This document shows, one piece after another, positions 53,582-64,000 of a DNA stretch of 64,000 bases. The notes under the pieces are model-generated. The model saw only the letters and a list, made by a program, of their open reading frames with translations. It made no database searches and had not been told where the DNA came from. A program made the translations under genes and the position numbers. The first letter of the stretch is position 1. Each line of letters begins with the position of its first letter. The DNA comes from Knufia peltigerae (taxonomy: Eukaryota > Ascomycota > Eurotiomycetes > Chaetothyriales > Trichomeriaceae): positions 434,001 to 498,000 of the forward strand of contig JAPDRN010000005.1 in the NCBI GenBank assembly GCA_030247855.1. The letters run 5' to 3'.

Positions 53582-55408
53582 ATGTCTCGACAAAATTCGA
53601 TCAGGCTCAGTGTCACTGACGATGTCAACCGCATCGAAGCTCCAGTTACCTGGAAGGCATACCTCATGTGTGCTTTTGCCTCGTTCGGTGGTATCTTCTT
53701 TGGCTACGACAGTGGTTACATTAATGGAGTGAACGGCTCCAAACTATTCATCCACAAGGTCGAAGGCCCTGACGCTACTGCATTGAGCTCATCACACCAA
53801 TCCCTTATTGTATCGATCCTTTCAGCGGGCACATTCTTTGGTGCCCTCATTGCCGGTGATCTCGCGGATATTATTGGAAGGAAATGGACTGTCATTCTTG
53901 GATGCTTCATCTACCTGATCGGTGTTATTATCCAGATGATTACTGGTGCTGGTGACGCCCTAGCAGCCATTGTCACAGGTCGGTTGGTCGCTGGTATTGG
54001 TGTCGGCTTCGAAAGCGCCATTGTTATCCTTTACATGAGTGAGATTGTAAGATCATTCTTGACTTCTTGTGAGGCTGTCCTAACGATTGGAACAGTGTCC
54101 TCGCAAAGTTCGAGGAGCCCTTGTCGCCGGCTATCAGTTCTGCATTACTATCGGTATTATGCTTGCATCCATCGTGGTCTATGCTACTGAAAATCGTAGC
54201 GACACTGGATCTTACAGAATTCCAATCGCAATTCAATTCGCCTGGGCTATCATCTTGGCGGGTGGATTGATGACTTTGCCTGACTCTCCTCGGTTCTTCG
54301 TAAAGAAGGGGCGTCTCGAAGATGCTACGATCTCATTGTCTAAACTCCGTGGTCAACCACGAGACTCTGAGTACATTCAAGTTGAACTGTCAGAAATCGT
54401 GGCCAACGAGGAGTACGAGCGCAACATCATCCCAGACAGTGGCTGGATCTCGAGCTGGTACAACTGTTTCAGAGGAAGCCTCTGGGAAGCCAAGTCCAAC
54501 TTGCGTCGAACCATTCTGGGTACTTCCTTACAAATGATGCAACAATGGTAAGATTACTACTTCTTAACGAAATCATCTGGAAGCTTCGAGCTGACCAAAA
54601 CTGTAGGACTGGTGTTAACTTCATCTTCTATTATTCCACCCCTTTCTTGCAGTCGACTGGAGCCATTGACAACACTTTTCTTATCTCGCTCATTTTCACC
54701 CTGGTCAACGTTTGCTCCACGCCCTTGTCGTTCTGGACAGTCGAGCGATTCGGCCGTCGTACGATTCTCTTCTGGGGTGCTCTCGGCATGTTGATCTGCC
54801 AGTTCTTGGTCGCCATTATCGGTGTCACCGTCGGCTTCAACCACACTCATCCCGATCCCAGCGATCCCGATGTCAGCCTCGCCAACAACATCTCGGCAGT
54901 AAACGCCCAGATTGCATTCATTGCAATTTTCATTTTCTTCTTCGCTTCGACTTGGGGCCCCGGCGCATGGATTGTCATTGGAGAGATCTTCCCACTGCCA
55001 ATTCGTTCTCGCGGTGTGGCCTTGTCAACGGCTTCCAACTGGCTCTGGAACACTGTAAGTTTTGGACTGTTGAATGGGAAACCATCTCCTACAATGCTAA
55101 TATCCGATGCATAGATCATTGCCGTCATCACCCCGTACATGGTCGGCGAGCAACATGGAAACCTCAAGTCTTCGGTCTTTTTCATTTGGGGAGGTCTATG
55201 TACCGCGGCATTTGTGTACACTTATTTCTTCGTCCCCGAGACCAAGGGTCTTACTCTTGAACAAGTCGACAAGATGTTCGAAGAGACGACCCCTCGAACC
55301 TCTTCCAAGTGGAAGCCCACCAAGACATTCGCAAGCCACGCTGCCAAGGACGGTGTTTTGGAGAAGGACATTGTGGACAAGGTTGAGAGAAGAGGCTCGG
55401 CTTATTAA
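53582..55408 (+). CDS. MFS sugar porter, hexose transporter type
   Basis: Plasma-membrane monosaccharide transporter with 12 helices. Four exons: 53582-54046, 54096-54547, 54607-55054 and 55115-55408, giving 552 residues. Signatures in order: GGIFFGYDSGYINGV (helix 1), GDLADIIGRKW (loop 2-3), CPRKVRGALVAGYQFCITIG (after helix 4), LPDSPRFFVKKGR, MQQWTGVNFIFYYSTPF (helix 7, sugar contact), RFGRRTILFWGA, and FVPETKGLTLEQVDKMFEET. The QQWTG motif is rebuilt exactly by the second splice. The group includes fungal glucose transporters and sensors such as RCO-3, but the tail here is short, so a transporter is more likely than a sensor. Confidence 0.92.
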
Positions 55409-55803
55409 GTCACTGCGTACTCTGCACTTATGCTGTTGACACCATTTCTGGTGCTATTTGCTGCTGGTAAATGCATGGGAGTATCGCTGCAAGTGCCCGT
55501 GGTTCACCTCGTCGTAAGCTGAGAACCGGACCATCATGCGCCAATGGTGGTGTTTTTTCAGCACATGTCTAGTCTGAAAGAGAGGAGGATTCTAGTTTCA
55601 TGGCTTTTGTACAAAATGTTCACTTGTCACACTCGCAATTAATGTACAATAACATCCTATCTCAAAACGATCACCATCTACGTCGTTTTCAATTCTTACT
55701 AGTATGCGCAGAAAAAATTTTCTGTCCTTCTAGCATGTTGTAATTCCAATTGTGAGTTTTTATAAATCTCAGTATACTATTTCTTCAATGAAGATGGCAA
55801 GAC
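55409..55803. other. Intergenic between convergent genes
   Basis: A/T-rich 3' regions of the transporter and the dehydrogenase. No gene seen. Confidence 0.45.
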
Positions 55804-56748
55804 TTAAATAACATTCTTCAATTGTTGTCCAGCCAAGAATCGTCTCAGATTATAAGCGATCAAAGTCTCTGGATTCTGGGGTCTCCCTCCCGCCGCGTGA
55901 GGACTGACGATGGTGTTTGGTGTCTTCCAGTACGGCGAATCTCCCGGTAGAGGCTCCGTGACGAAGACGTCGAGCGCGGCGCCACCGATCTCGCCCTTTT
56001 CCAGCGCCGACACCAAGGCCTTGTCGTCGATCGACGTTCCTCGACCCACGTTGACGATCCACGCGTGTTTCGGCAGCAGCTTCAAGCGCTCCGCGTTGAG
56101 TGCGTTCTTGGTCGACTCGTCACCGGGGAGTATCATGACCAGAGCGTCCGTGTTGGGGAGGAGTTCGCTCAACTTGTCCTCGCTGTACACCTCGGTTCCC
56201 TGACGCACCCCGGAGTGGCGGGCGAGGCCCTTGACGTTGGCACCGAGCGCGGTGAGCCAGGGCGTCAGCGTCTTTGCGATGTTGCCAAAGCCCCACACGA
56301 GAATGTTGGCGTCTTGCAACGTGGTGAATTTCCCGCTGGGGCGATCCGGTTGCGGACCGCCGAGGTGCCCCGGCCACTTGCCCTCGAGTTGGAAGTCGCG
56401 CATTTCGAAGAATCGACGGGCCGCGTTGAGCAAAAGACCGAGTGTGTGTTCGGCGACGGTGTGGTCGTGGAGACCCGAACCGGTGCAGATGGTCACTTTG
56501 GAGGCGTCAAACCCGGCACTGAGGACGTCGTTGGGCCCGGCAGCCAGAGATTGAATCCAACGGAGATTCTTGAGACGTTTGGCTTCCACCTTCAGCTGTG
56601 ACACCGGGTTCGACCACGTCACCAGCATCTCGGCGTCGGTGTGCTCCTCTGGAATGTCAGACCTGGTGTCATATTGGTGGAGGGACACGCTGAAACCCTC
56701 GAGGCTCTTGACGTCGATTGAGATCGAATTGGGGTAGAGGAGCTTCAT
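55804..56748 (-). CDS. D-isomer-specific 2-hydroxyacid dehydrogenase
   Basis: NAD(P)-dependent enzyme reducing 2-oxoacids to D-2-hydroxyacids or the reverse. Single exon, 314 residues from ATG at 56748 (MKLLYPNS); the frame extends upstream to 56886, but that part lacks family similarity. The nucleotide fold has ILVWGFGNIAKTL (GxGxI-like with Trp-Gly). Catalytic residues are Arg in VNVGRGTSID, Glu in FVTEPLPGDSP and His in IVSPHAAGG. The front has LRWIQSLAAGPNDVL and the GLHDHTVAEHTLGLLL segment of the family. The C-terminus is slightly shorter than many relatives. In this block it may handle a hydroxyacid product of ring or lactone opening. Confidence 0.9.
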   Translation of the reverse strand: MKLLYPNSISIDVKSLEGFSVSLHQYDTRSDIPEEHTDAEMLVTWSNPVSQLKVEAKRLKNLRWIQSLAAGPNDVLSAGFDASKVTICTGSGLHDHTVAEHTLGLLLNAARRFFEMRDFQLEGKWPGHLGGPQPDRPSGKFTTLQDANILVWGFGNIAKTLTPWLTALGANVKGLARHSGVRQGTEVYSEDKLSELLPNTDALVMILPGDESTKNALNAERLKLLPKHAWIVNVGRGTSIDDKALVSALEKGEIGGAALDVFVTEPLPGDSPYWKTPNTIVSPHAAGGRPQNPETLIAYNLRRFLAGQQLKNVI

Positions 56749-57668
56749 GATGCCTGCTGTGATGTCCCGTTGAACGATATCAAAGAAGATCGGCAATTGA
56801 CCGACAAGATAACAAATGTATTGCGTCAGTGAACCAGCACACGTCAAAGCAGTCCCGCCAGGTGTATACGAATATGTTATATGCACACCAGAGTCACAGG
56901 AAGGAGAATTTGACTCGGCGATTTGATGTATGTGTGTTGGGTGTTTCGAATATTGTTGTTGTCCCTAGAGAAGCAATAATTCAATTCACATCATATATCT
57001 TCTTGGAGTAGAAGCTACTTTTTTCCCATCCACACATATCGACACTATCAATTGCCGATGCCCGGGCGTGGGGTTGAATGCTCGGCCAAAACTCCGATGG
57101 CGGAGAAGTTGACCGGTGGGATCCCGTACATACGAAGATGTTCAGTATGGCATTGGCACCATAGAATGCAGAGACATTATACAGCACCTTGATTTAGCCA
57201 ACCAGAGGTAATCAAGTATTCTGCTTATTCGATCATGCTGCAGTTGTTGAACACAGAGAGGCGAGGAGGAGCATGTGTGTGAGTGAGTGAGAAAGGAGTG
57301 GTGAGAGTGGTTCAAAAACTCCGCCGTATTACATCCCGGAGAATCATAACCCTCAATATGCCCTTTTTCTCTGCGTTAGGGGTCCTTGTACTCCGGAGTA
57401 CATATCAGTGTAATCCATGCGATCATCCTTTTTGTCTCGAGATGCTGACAACAAATTCGCCTCCTGCTGGGTGGCCTTAAATCCGCCACGATCGAAGCTT
57501 CGGTCCATGAGCGCCTTGGACTACATGAGACGAGGCTCCGCGGGTACTCACTTTCCATGAACCACGATCTTCAACGCCTGCCACTCGCACGTCAAGACAT
57601 ACTGGCCAAACAAGCACATGCATAATGCTGTGCAACTGTGAAAGCTCAATGTCAGTAACCAAGCTAGC
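56749..57668. promoter_or_regulatory. Divergent upstream region
   Basis: Between the dehydrogenase and the regulator-like gene, which are divergent. No clear TATA box and no gene. Confidence 0.4.
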
Positions 57669-59342
57669 ATGAAGCCAGAAGAAGACGGGGCACGTGCGTG
57701 GGTCAACATAAGTCACCCTAGTCAGGCAACATCAGGGCACGCCATATCAACCATCCGCTCTCATATCGGTAAATACTACCGCAACCGAGCCACGCCAGAG
57801 CAGAGAGAGCAGTTGTTCAAAACGTCAAAATGCTCACCGCAACAACAGAAACCCTGGGTGGCGGGGACAGTGTTGAGACTTGGCAATCGTCACGGCACGT
57901 TCGGACCTGAACCCTGCCCAAAGGGGCAAAACGATAGAGGTATCAAGAAGCAAAAGGATCGTCAAATTGTATTCTCTGCTGCAACGAACAAAGTTCCCAA
58001 AGGCGGAGCGAAGCAGAAGGGTATCCAAACCCTCAGAAAATTTTCTCCAGATGATGAAGACGCGAACAAGACGACTTCTCAAGATGGAGCATCAGGGCGA
58101 AATGATTTACCCATGGTGGCCTTCGAAATGACGTCCGAACACTTCTACGCAATATACAATGAACACCAATCGCCTAAGCCAGTCCCTCTGCGAGGTGCCG
58201 ATGCCATCGATCCATTCCGCACATCTACACTCTCGAAACACCCAAACTCCTTTACACTTCTACGTTTCTACCAGGACTGGACACCCACGCATCAGACCGA
58301 CGTAGACTTGAACGACGAACTTCTGCTTTTGCCTCTGCTGGCGTATAATGCCACCCTGATGACGACTCTGAATCTGACATCGGAGAAAGATCCCACTGTG
58401 CACAATCTCACAGGCCGTGCTCTACACCTTGTCCGCCGATCTCTCCAGACTCCATCCAGAATACAAATTTCTCCCATCTCGAGTGGTTTGGCATTCTTGA
58501 TGATGTGTTCACTATTCCAAGCCGATCACGAGGCTGCGCAGGCTCACCTCAAAGGTCTCAAGGCACTACTTGGCCATTTTGGCCATTCCTTTGGTGATCT
58601 GCCGTTGTCCGTCCAACAAATGATCATATACTGCGACATCGCTGCTCGTGCGCCAACACTAAGCCGTCCAATCTTTAATACCGTCGTGCAGGAATATCAG
58701 GTCAAGGAAAGAACCGCACTTCCCGATGGGCCATTCCGTTTGGCGCGCGATAGACTCAAAAAGCTGTCCCTGGCCTACAAAGATGACTTGAGCCGACACA
58801 TTCTCGACCTGATCATGTTACTCCTGGACAATTTTGACGATGCGATTGCTCGAAATCTACGGGAAGAGACTTATGCAGCACAAATCATGTACTACCGGGT
58901 GTACGTCGCGTTGGTGGACCTCGATGAAATTCGCTCAGTCCACTATTACATTATCGAGTGGCGTAAGAAGCAGCTGCTTCAAATACTGTGGAGGATAGCC
59001 CTCCTTATTCCCATTCGACATGAATATTCAGCCCTATTCGACCGATCCATTGAGATGCTCGAGTCCGTCTTCGAGTTGGAGGAAGGAACGCAACATGTCA
59101 GTGGCAATACTCCTACAAATCCAAACTCTCCACGTTCACGCCAGAATGTTTCCAGGCGATATCCTCATTTTCTCGGTCATGACGAACCATCAAATATGAA
59201 TGACCTGTTACTTGGTTATGCGGACACGCATGCAGAAATGCTAAAAATGGAAAAGGTTCCCAGCGGTAACGTCAGCCTGTCGCTGCGGAGGAAGGTGTAC
59301 GGACCACTCTTCTTGTACAACCCGGTGACACCTAGGTCTTGA
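57669..59342 (+). CDS. Fungal transcription-factor-like protein, second copy type
   Basis: Single exon, 557 residues. The start has VNISHPSQATSGHAISTIRS and HIGKYYRNRATPEQ, a pattern seen at the head of many Fungal_trans_2-like proteins that lack a zinc cluster. A basic, Lys/Gln-rich region follows (about 60-120). The helical body has LSKHPNSFTLLRFYQDWTP, LLLLPLLAYNATLMTTLN and LAFLMMCSLFQADHEAAQAH. No Zn2Cys6 motif is present, so DNA binding is unproven. It shares layout but little sequence with the 23008 gene. Placed among catabolic genes, it may regulate them. Confidence 0.78.
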   Translation: MKPEEDGARAWVNISHPSQATSGHAISTIRSHIGKYYRNRATPEQREQLFKTSKCSPQQQKPWVAGTVLRLGNRHGTFGPEPCPKGQNDRGIKKQKDRQIVFSAATNKVPKGGAKQKGIQTLRKFSPDDEDANKTTSQDGASGRNDLPMVAFEMTSEHFYAIYNEHQSPKPVPLRGADAIDPFRTSTLSKHPNSFTLLRFYQDWTPTHQTDVDLNDELLLLPLLAYNATLMTTLNLTSEKDPTVHNLTGRALHLVRRSLQTPSRIQISPISSGLAFLMMCSLFQADHEAAQAHLKGLKALLGHFGHSFGDLPLSVQQMIIYCDIAARAPTLSRPIFNTVVQEYQVKERTALPDGPFRLARDRLKKLSLAYKDDLSRHILDLIMLLLDNFDDAIARNLREETYAAQIMYYRVYVALVDLDEIRSVHYYIIEWRKKQLLQILWRIALLIPIRHEYSALFDRSIEMLESVFELEEGTQHVSGNTPTNPNSPRSRQNVSRRYPHFLGHDEPSNMNDLLLGYADTHAEMLKMEKVPSGNVSLSLRRKVYGPLFLYNPVTPRS

Positions 59343-59885
59343 AAACGCAATGGCAATTGTTTTGTCGACCTATGTGTACTATAATGTGGGACGTTGACAT
59401 TTGCGACATTTGCGACATTTGCAACTGGAAAGGAGCCAAAAGCAAGTAATGATTGGGGTTTTCTTTCAGTCTTTCCCCCTGTACTACTACTGTGTGCGTG
59501 AATGATATACCTTTCGAGTTCTGGTCCGACTAGCACGTTCTCCGTAGCCTGCGGTGAACTTGACCTAATATTCTTCAACGATCGACACCGGCAAAGTGTC
59601 ACACGTCTTCCGCCATTGTTGGTTACATTTGAGACTCCGTTGGACTTGGACGGTACTCGCGTGTATGTGAGGATATCCTCGGCTACCTCCCAATCTCCAA
59701 GTGGTGGGTTGTGGAAACAACTCGTTCCCCAAACCAACTCCGCTTTCTCTAAAATGCCTGTCGGGAAGTACTCATGACAATCGACCTTTTGGTCATGTAG
59801 TCGAGTACTCCGTATACAAATTCCAGTCTCCGGGATTTGGGATCCTCTGCTCACCACGTCCAAACCATCAAGACAAACACTCGAT
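59343..59885. repeat. Intergenic with a 9-base tandem repeat
   Basis: GACATTTGC is repeated three times at 59396-59422. The rest is the SDR promoter. No gene. Confidence 0.6.
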
Positions 59886-60869
59886 ATGGCACCACCATCG
59901 ACGTACTCGCCCATCTATCCCGACCTGAAGGGCAAGGTCGCCTTGATCACCGGAATCGGACAAGTACCTCAGGCCAAAGATTCCGAAATCTGGGGCAACG
60001 GTGCGTCGACGGCACGGTTCCTGGCCCGCAACGGGGTCAAGATCGTAGGGTGCGATCTGAACATCCAAGACGCCGAACGCACCAAATCCCGTGTCCTGGA
60101 GGAGACGCCCGACGCGGACATTTTCGTTCTGACGGCCAACGCGACCAAGTCAGATCAAGTCGAACGGCTGGTACAGACCGCCGTGGACAGACACGGTAGG
60201 ATCGACATTCTCATCAACAACGTCGGAACGTCCAAACCCGGAGGACCGGTTGAGATGAGCGAGGACGTAAGTTTTGTCTCCGCCGCCTTCTCTCCTCGTT
60301 CCATGCCACGGCCCCAGCCTCGAAGTAGTAGTTTGGAGGAAACCCTCGTACCCTGAGTCCGCACTGAACTGATGATGCGTACCCGACGACAGGACTGGCA
60401 ATGGCAGTTGGACGTCAACCTCGGCTCGGCGTTCTTGGTCTGCAAGCACGTCTTCCCCATCATGGAGCGTCAGGGATCGGGAGGGGCGGTCACGGTGACC
60501 GGGTCGATCTCCGCCTTCGGGCACCTGGGCAAGATGCACATCGGTTACTCGACGACCAAGGCCGCCCTGATCAACTTCGCCAAGTGTACCGCGGTCCAGT
60601 ACGCCACCAAAGGAATCCGGATCAACTGCGTGATCCCCGGGTTGATGCACACTCCCATGCTGGCCCGGCTGGCCTCGGAGTACAACCAGGGAGATTATCA
60701 GGGTTTGCTGGACAAACGGGGCAACGGTGTCCCCATGGGCCGACAGGGTACTTCGAACGACGTCGCCAATGCGAATCTGTTCCTCGTCTCGGACGCGGCG
60801 AGCTACATCACCGGTACGAGTCTCGTCGTGGACGGAGGTGTGACCGCGGAGGTTTGTAATTACGGATGA
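59886..60869 (+). CDS. Short-chain dehydrogenase/reductase
   Basis: Classical SDR with Rossmann fold. Two exons, 59886-60266 and 60393-60869 (126-base intron, GTAAGT-CAG), giving 285 residues. The cofactor loop is extended: ALITGIG, then about ten extra residues, then WGNGASTARFLARNG, where a normal SDR has TGxxxGxG. VGCDLNIQDAE at the end of beta-2 suggests NAD(H). The NNVG motif, active Ser in VTGSISAFGH and YSTTK give the catalytic triad. The C-terminal VDGG and PGLMHTPM are present. GC-rich codon use is higher than in flanking genes. The substrate is unknown; an alcohol or ring-hydroxyl intermediate fits the block. Confidence 0.9.
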
Positions 60870-61126
60870 GAGAGAAGTAGTCACACACACACACTACTAC
60901 CAATGTGCAGGCATTCCGTAAATAGATATAAAAGAAGAGATTGAATCTTTCATTGATTTTTAGAGTGTATGAAAATGTGGTGTGACATCTTTTTTTTATA
61001 TATATTATATGAGTAGATGCCCTTACAGAGTATACAAGAGTATTCTTAATAATCTTCTCAGTTAGAATCAACTGTGTACGGAACAATGAACGATTGCTTC
61101 CTTATTCGAGATTCGAGATTACATTC
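60870..61126. other. Short gap between convergent genes
   Basis: A/T-rich, with a CA microsatellite at about 60883-60894 and a TATATATA stretch near 61001; likely 3' regions. Confidence 0.4.
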
Positions 61127-62473
61127 TCAACACCCGGGACATTGCAAATAAGCCTGTCTGAAAGCTTCCCTGTTGGACTCGAACGAACCCCTGAAATCCC
61201 TCAGAAAAGTCCAGAGAGTCTTTTCTCTCCACCCTCGCTCCTTCCAACCGTTGGCCTTGTTCGGGAAGAAATCCACAACCTCCCTGATGGGCAAGTCGTG
61301 AGCGGCGATGTAATAAACATTTTCTTGCGCGTCGGCCTCTTGTGTATGTGCGATCGTCTGTAGTGCTTGCTGTTCGTCGGCCGTGATGACCGGGTCGAAG
61401 AAGGCTTGATCGACACGTCGGCCCCTCGAGGTTTGAAGTGACTCTAGTGTCTTTTGTACCGTGACCTGTTGGCGGTCGGAACCTCCTTCCGAAGAAGAAG
61501 AAGAAGAAGCAGCAACGTCCTTCGAGGCCGATTCGAGCGAGAGGAACTCGGAAGGTCTCAATTCCCCACCGTGGTGCGTGAGGTCGCCTCCCAAGAATAC
61601 AAACGTGTCGGGGTTCTTTGTGGTGCGGACGAGCCCTCCCAAGTGTCCGACCGCGTGTCCCGGCGTGTCGAGAAGATAAAATGATCCATCCCCAAAGTAA
61701 TCCATGGCTGGGATCTTGCCGATCTTTGTGCTTTGGTCAGTGCCACTAAAGTTGAGTTCTCGTAAACGTCGACCTCTGTGTGGATGAGTTGAAACGATGA
61801 GTGTTAGTCCGTGTCAATATATCCCACTGTCCCGATATCTCCAACTTACTCTAGATCTTTTTGTCTGATCGGTGACTCTGGTCCTTCAGGGTATGCAGGT
61901 AAAAATGCCTTGCCAAAACCCGGACCTACTATCAAGTCGGTAGTGTTTGGGAATTCTTGTATATCACCTTGATGATCCCAATGCCAGTGACTGTTTTTTG
62001 AATCCCCAAGAGAAAGGTCAGTGACCGGAAATTGAGGGGTTATATGAACTGATCATCTTAGGTGAAACATACCTCCAAACGACAGCTTCGATATCTTTGA
62101 GCTCCAACGGCCTGTTCTGGCCCAAGGACGAGGCACTCTCTTTCAACACTTCCGCCGTCGTCTTTGGTATTTCAATGACATACCCGGAGTTGGCAAGTCT
62201 GTCTGACACGCTGGGCGGGAGACCAGGTATATCTTTGGGGATACCCAGGTCGAACAAGACTCGTCTCGGGGAGCCTGAGTCGGTGGCGGCGGCGGTGGTG
62301 GTGGTTTCAATGAGAAAAGACCAACTGGGTATAGTTGGGAAGACGGTGAACGAAGACAAGTCCGGCTTGACCAGATGTTCTGCTCCGAGGTTCTCGATCG
62401 TCCCTGTCGTGTCGATGATGTATAGATTGGCTACGGCACCTGAGGGGATTTGAAAGGGTGGTGGTGTTGACAT
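61127..62473 (-). CDS. Metallo-beta-lactamase-fold hydrolase (lactonase-like)
   Basis: Zinc hydrolase of the glyoxalase-II/N-acylhomoserine-lactonase type. Three exons on the minus strand: 62473-62073, 61990-61850 and 61775-61127, giving 396 residues. The splice at 62073/61990 creates the metal motif SHWHWDHQGD, which supports the structure. Other ligands are His in LLDTPGHAVGHLGGL, Asp in FLGGDLTHHGG and His in YIAAHDLPI. The front carries IPSGAVANLYIIDTTGTI. The Ser run near residue 265 is coded by a GAA/TTC-type repeat. Many fungal relatives are of unknown activity; lactone or thioester hydrolysis is likely. Substrate not inferable. Confidence 0.9.
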
Positions 62474-63203
62474 TTTCGTTGATTGTTCGGTCTTGTTACT
62501 TTGTCAAGACAATGTCACGTCCGAGGTGTTACTTGATGGTTCTCTGTCACGTAGGTATAATTCGTATATGTACGATACCAAGGATGTAAGATGGCAATCT
62601 TTGTCGTGGTTAAATGGCAAATATATGCATTCACCCACCTAGATTTCTTGACCCGAGGTCATTCAACAGACCAGCTACTTGATGATCATCATACTGTCTC
62701 CAATACTTTTCTGTTAGCCATTCCACCTTTCTATCCCTTACCGAATACCCCCTGGTGGAGTTAGAGTCGAATATTTCCCCGCAATTCCATCTCATACAGA
62801 ACATGGAGCACAGGTAGATTTTCTTAATAGTAGAGAGACGTGAAGCAGCAAGTCATGTCGGCAATGAACGGCAGTAAAATATTCGGAACTAGAAATCATA
62901 TAACCGAAAAAAGGAACCACATCCTTTGTCTTCCTCCCGTCATCTCTCTCTCACACAATACGGGACTTTTTGAATGAAACTTGTGGGACACTACAACGAA
63001 CTGGAGATAGGGACATTGAAATACTACGGAGGACCTAGCTGCCTCCATTCCAGATCCGAGAATATCGACTTGTCCGGGTTAGGATCTAACAGCAACTCAA
63101 TCAAGACCATCACCCACACTCTTATTCCACGCTCATTCTCACTCCAACTCCCACCCTCATTCTCACTCTCTCACCAAGATCACCGTGAAAGGGGAAAGGA
63201 AAA
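62474..63203. promoter_or_regulatory. Divergent upstream region with upstream ORF
   Basis: Lies between the hydrolase and the decarboxylase-like gene. Contains a 77-codon upstream frame (62974-63207) whose TGA overlaps the next ATG. Otherwise no gene seen. Confidence 0.4.
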
Positions 63204-63928
63204 ATGAAAATTCCGTACGTCCAAGATTCATCCGAAGGTCTCTCACCCGAAGACGCCGCCATTTATGAACGTATCAAACTACGAAGAGGAGGTTCTCTCT
63301 TACCTTTGGACAAGGCACTTTTTCATTCTCCAAAATTGGCAGATGGTGAGTTTTGGACTCTTCCATACTTTATCACACTACACTTCGAAAGTCCTCCTCT
63401 TTTTGTCCTACACTTCAACCCATATATATATTCATCATCTCACTTTTTTTCTGTTTTGTTTGTTTTTAACAAAACAAAAATACAGGATGGAATTCCCTCC
63501 TAGGTGCCGTGCGTACTCAAGGTATCTTACCGACCGACATTCGAGAAATCATCATATGTCGAGTGGCTTTGAACAATAAAGCATGGTTCGAATGGCACCA
63601 TCACGCACCTATTCTACAATCGGCACCTGGATTCACCTCGGAAATGATGAAGGTGGTAGAATCAATCGACCTGGCCGACCCTGACAACACTGGTCCTGAT
63701 TCTTCGGTATTAAATCCAAAACAACTAGCCGCTCTAAGGTATGCGGACAGCATGACAAGACAGATCGACGTCCCAACCTCCATCTTCGAATCCCTCAAGA
63801 CTGCCGGTTTTGACGATCAAGAAATCGTAGAAATGACAATCACCTGCGGAGCTTACAACATGGTGAGTAGGTTCTTGGTGGCCTTGGACGTCGGGGAGAT
63901 GAATGGGAAATCACCACTCGAACATTAA
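63204..63928 (+). CDS. Carboxymuconolactone-decarboxylase-like (AhpD fold) protein
   Basis: All-helical protein of the CMD/AhpD family, some members of which decarboxylate gamma-carboxymuconolactone and others act as peroxidases. Two exons, 63204-63345 and 63486-63928 (140-base intron, GTGAGT-CAG), giving 194 residues. The front has YERIKLRRGGSLLPLDKALF, then WNSLLGAVRTQGILPTDIRE and VALNNKAWFEWHHHAPIL, where AhpD enzymes have the CxxC motif; here it is absent, so the redox activity is unlikely. ALRYADSMTRQIDVP and AYNMVSRFLVALDVG end it. It may act on a ring-cleavage product. A stretched upstream frame ends at its ATG. Confidence 0.88.
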
Positions 63929-64000
63929 CTCGGTGACATGGATTACTACATATGAGATATTACTTTTATATATACACATACAAATAAAGACTCCCACCCC

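Noticed and set aside
59216..59914. 232-codon minus-strand frame with VANVANVAN
   Set aside because: The repeat comes from the 9-base tandem repeat; the frame overlaps the ends of two supported genes.

Overview
This window is nuclear DNA of a filamentous ascomycete (Pezizomycotina). Genes are closely packed on both strands, with short GT-AG introns (mostly 49-100 nt) carrying CTAAC/CTGAC-like branch sites. The content is typical of the group: Zn2Cys6 and Fungal_trans-type regulators, sugar-porter and DHA2 transporters, a PTH11-like rhodopsin-domain protein, MARVEL proteins and VAC8. The abundance of transporters and catabolic enzymes would suit Eurotiomycetes, perhaps Chaetothyriales, but that placement is inference. 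I see no transposon, rRNA, CRISPR array or convincing tRNA.

Left part (1-31 kb) is mostly conserved housekeeping genes: a disordered small protein, a cation/H+ antiporter, PRP19, a SIM-containing RING protein, mitochondrial ribosomal protein mL43, a secreted berberine-bridge-type oxidase, a MARVEL protein, U1-70K, an 83-residue small protein, VAC8, exosome subunit CSL4, a regulator-like protein, an adaptin-binding p34/IRC6 homologue, a polytopic protein of unknown function, SmD3 and the GEP4 phosphatidylglycerophosphatase. Three spliceosome genes (PRP19, U1-70K, SmD3) lie within 27 kb. Several coding regions run unbroken through stop-free introns whose length is a multiple of three. The true structure there is set by family alignment and splice sites, not by the open frame.

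Middle part (31-43 kb) is less conserved: a Ser/Thr-rich protein, an F-box-like protein, a secreted His/Asp-rich protein, an ORF broken by one in-frame TAG, a rhodopsin-domain membrane protein, a Nudix plus eIF2B-like fusion, and a basic-tailed protein of unknown function.

Right part (43.9-64 kb) looks like an accessory catabolic block: an ADP-ribosylglycohydrolase-family enzyme with a beta-sandwich tail, a maltose-permease-like transporter, a DHA2 transporter, an AflR-like Zn2Cys6 factor, a hexose-type transporter, a D-2-hydroxyacid dehydrogenase, a second regulator-like protein, an SDR, a metallo-beta-lactamase-fold hydrolase and a carboxymuconolactone-decarboxylase-like protein. Import, redox, lactone/ester opening and decarboxylase-type chemistry with local regulators suggest uptake and breakdown of a small carbon source. 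The substrate cannot be read from the sequence.
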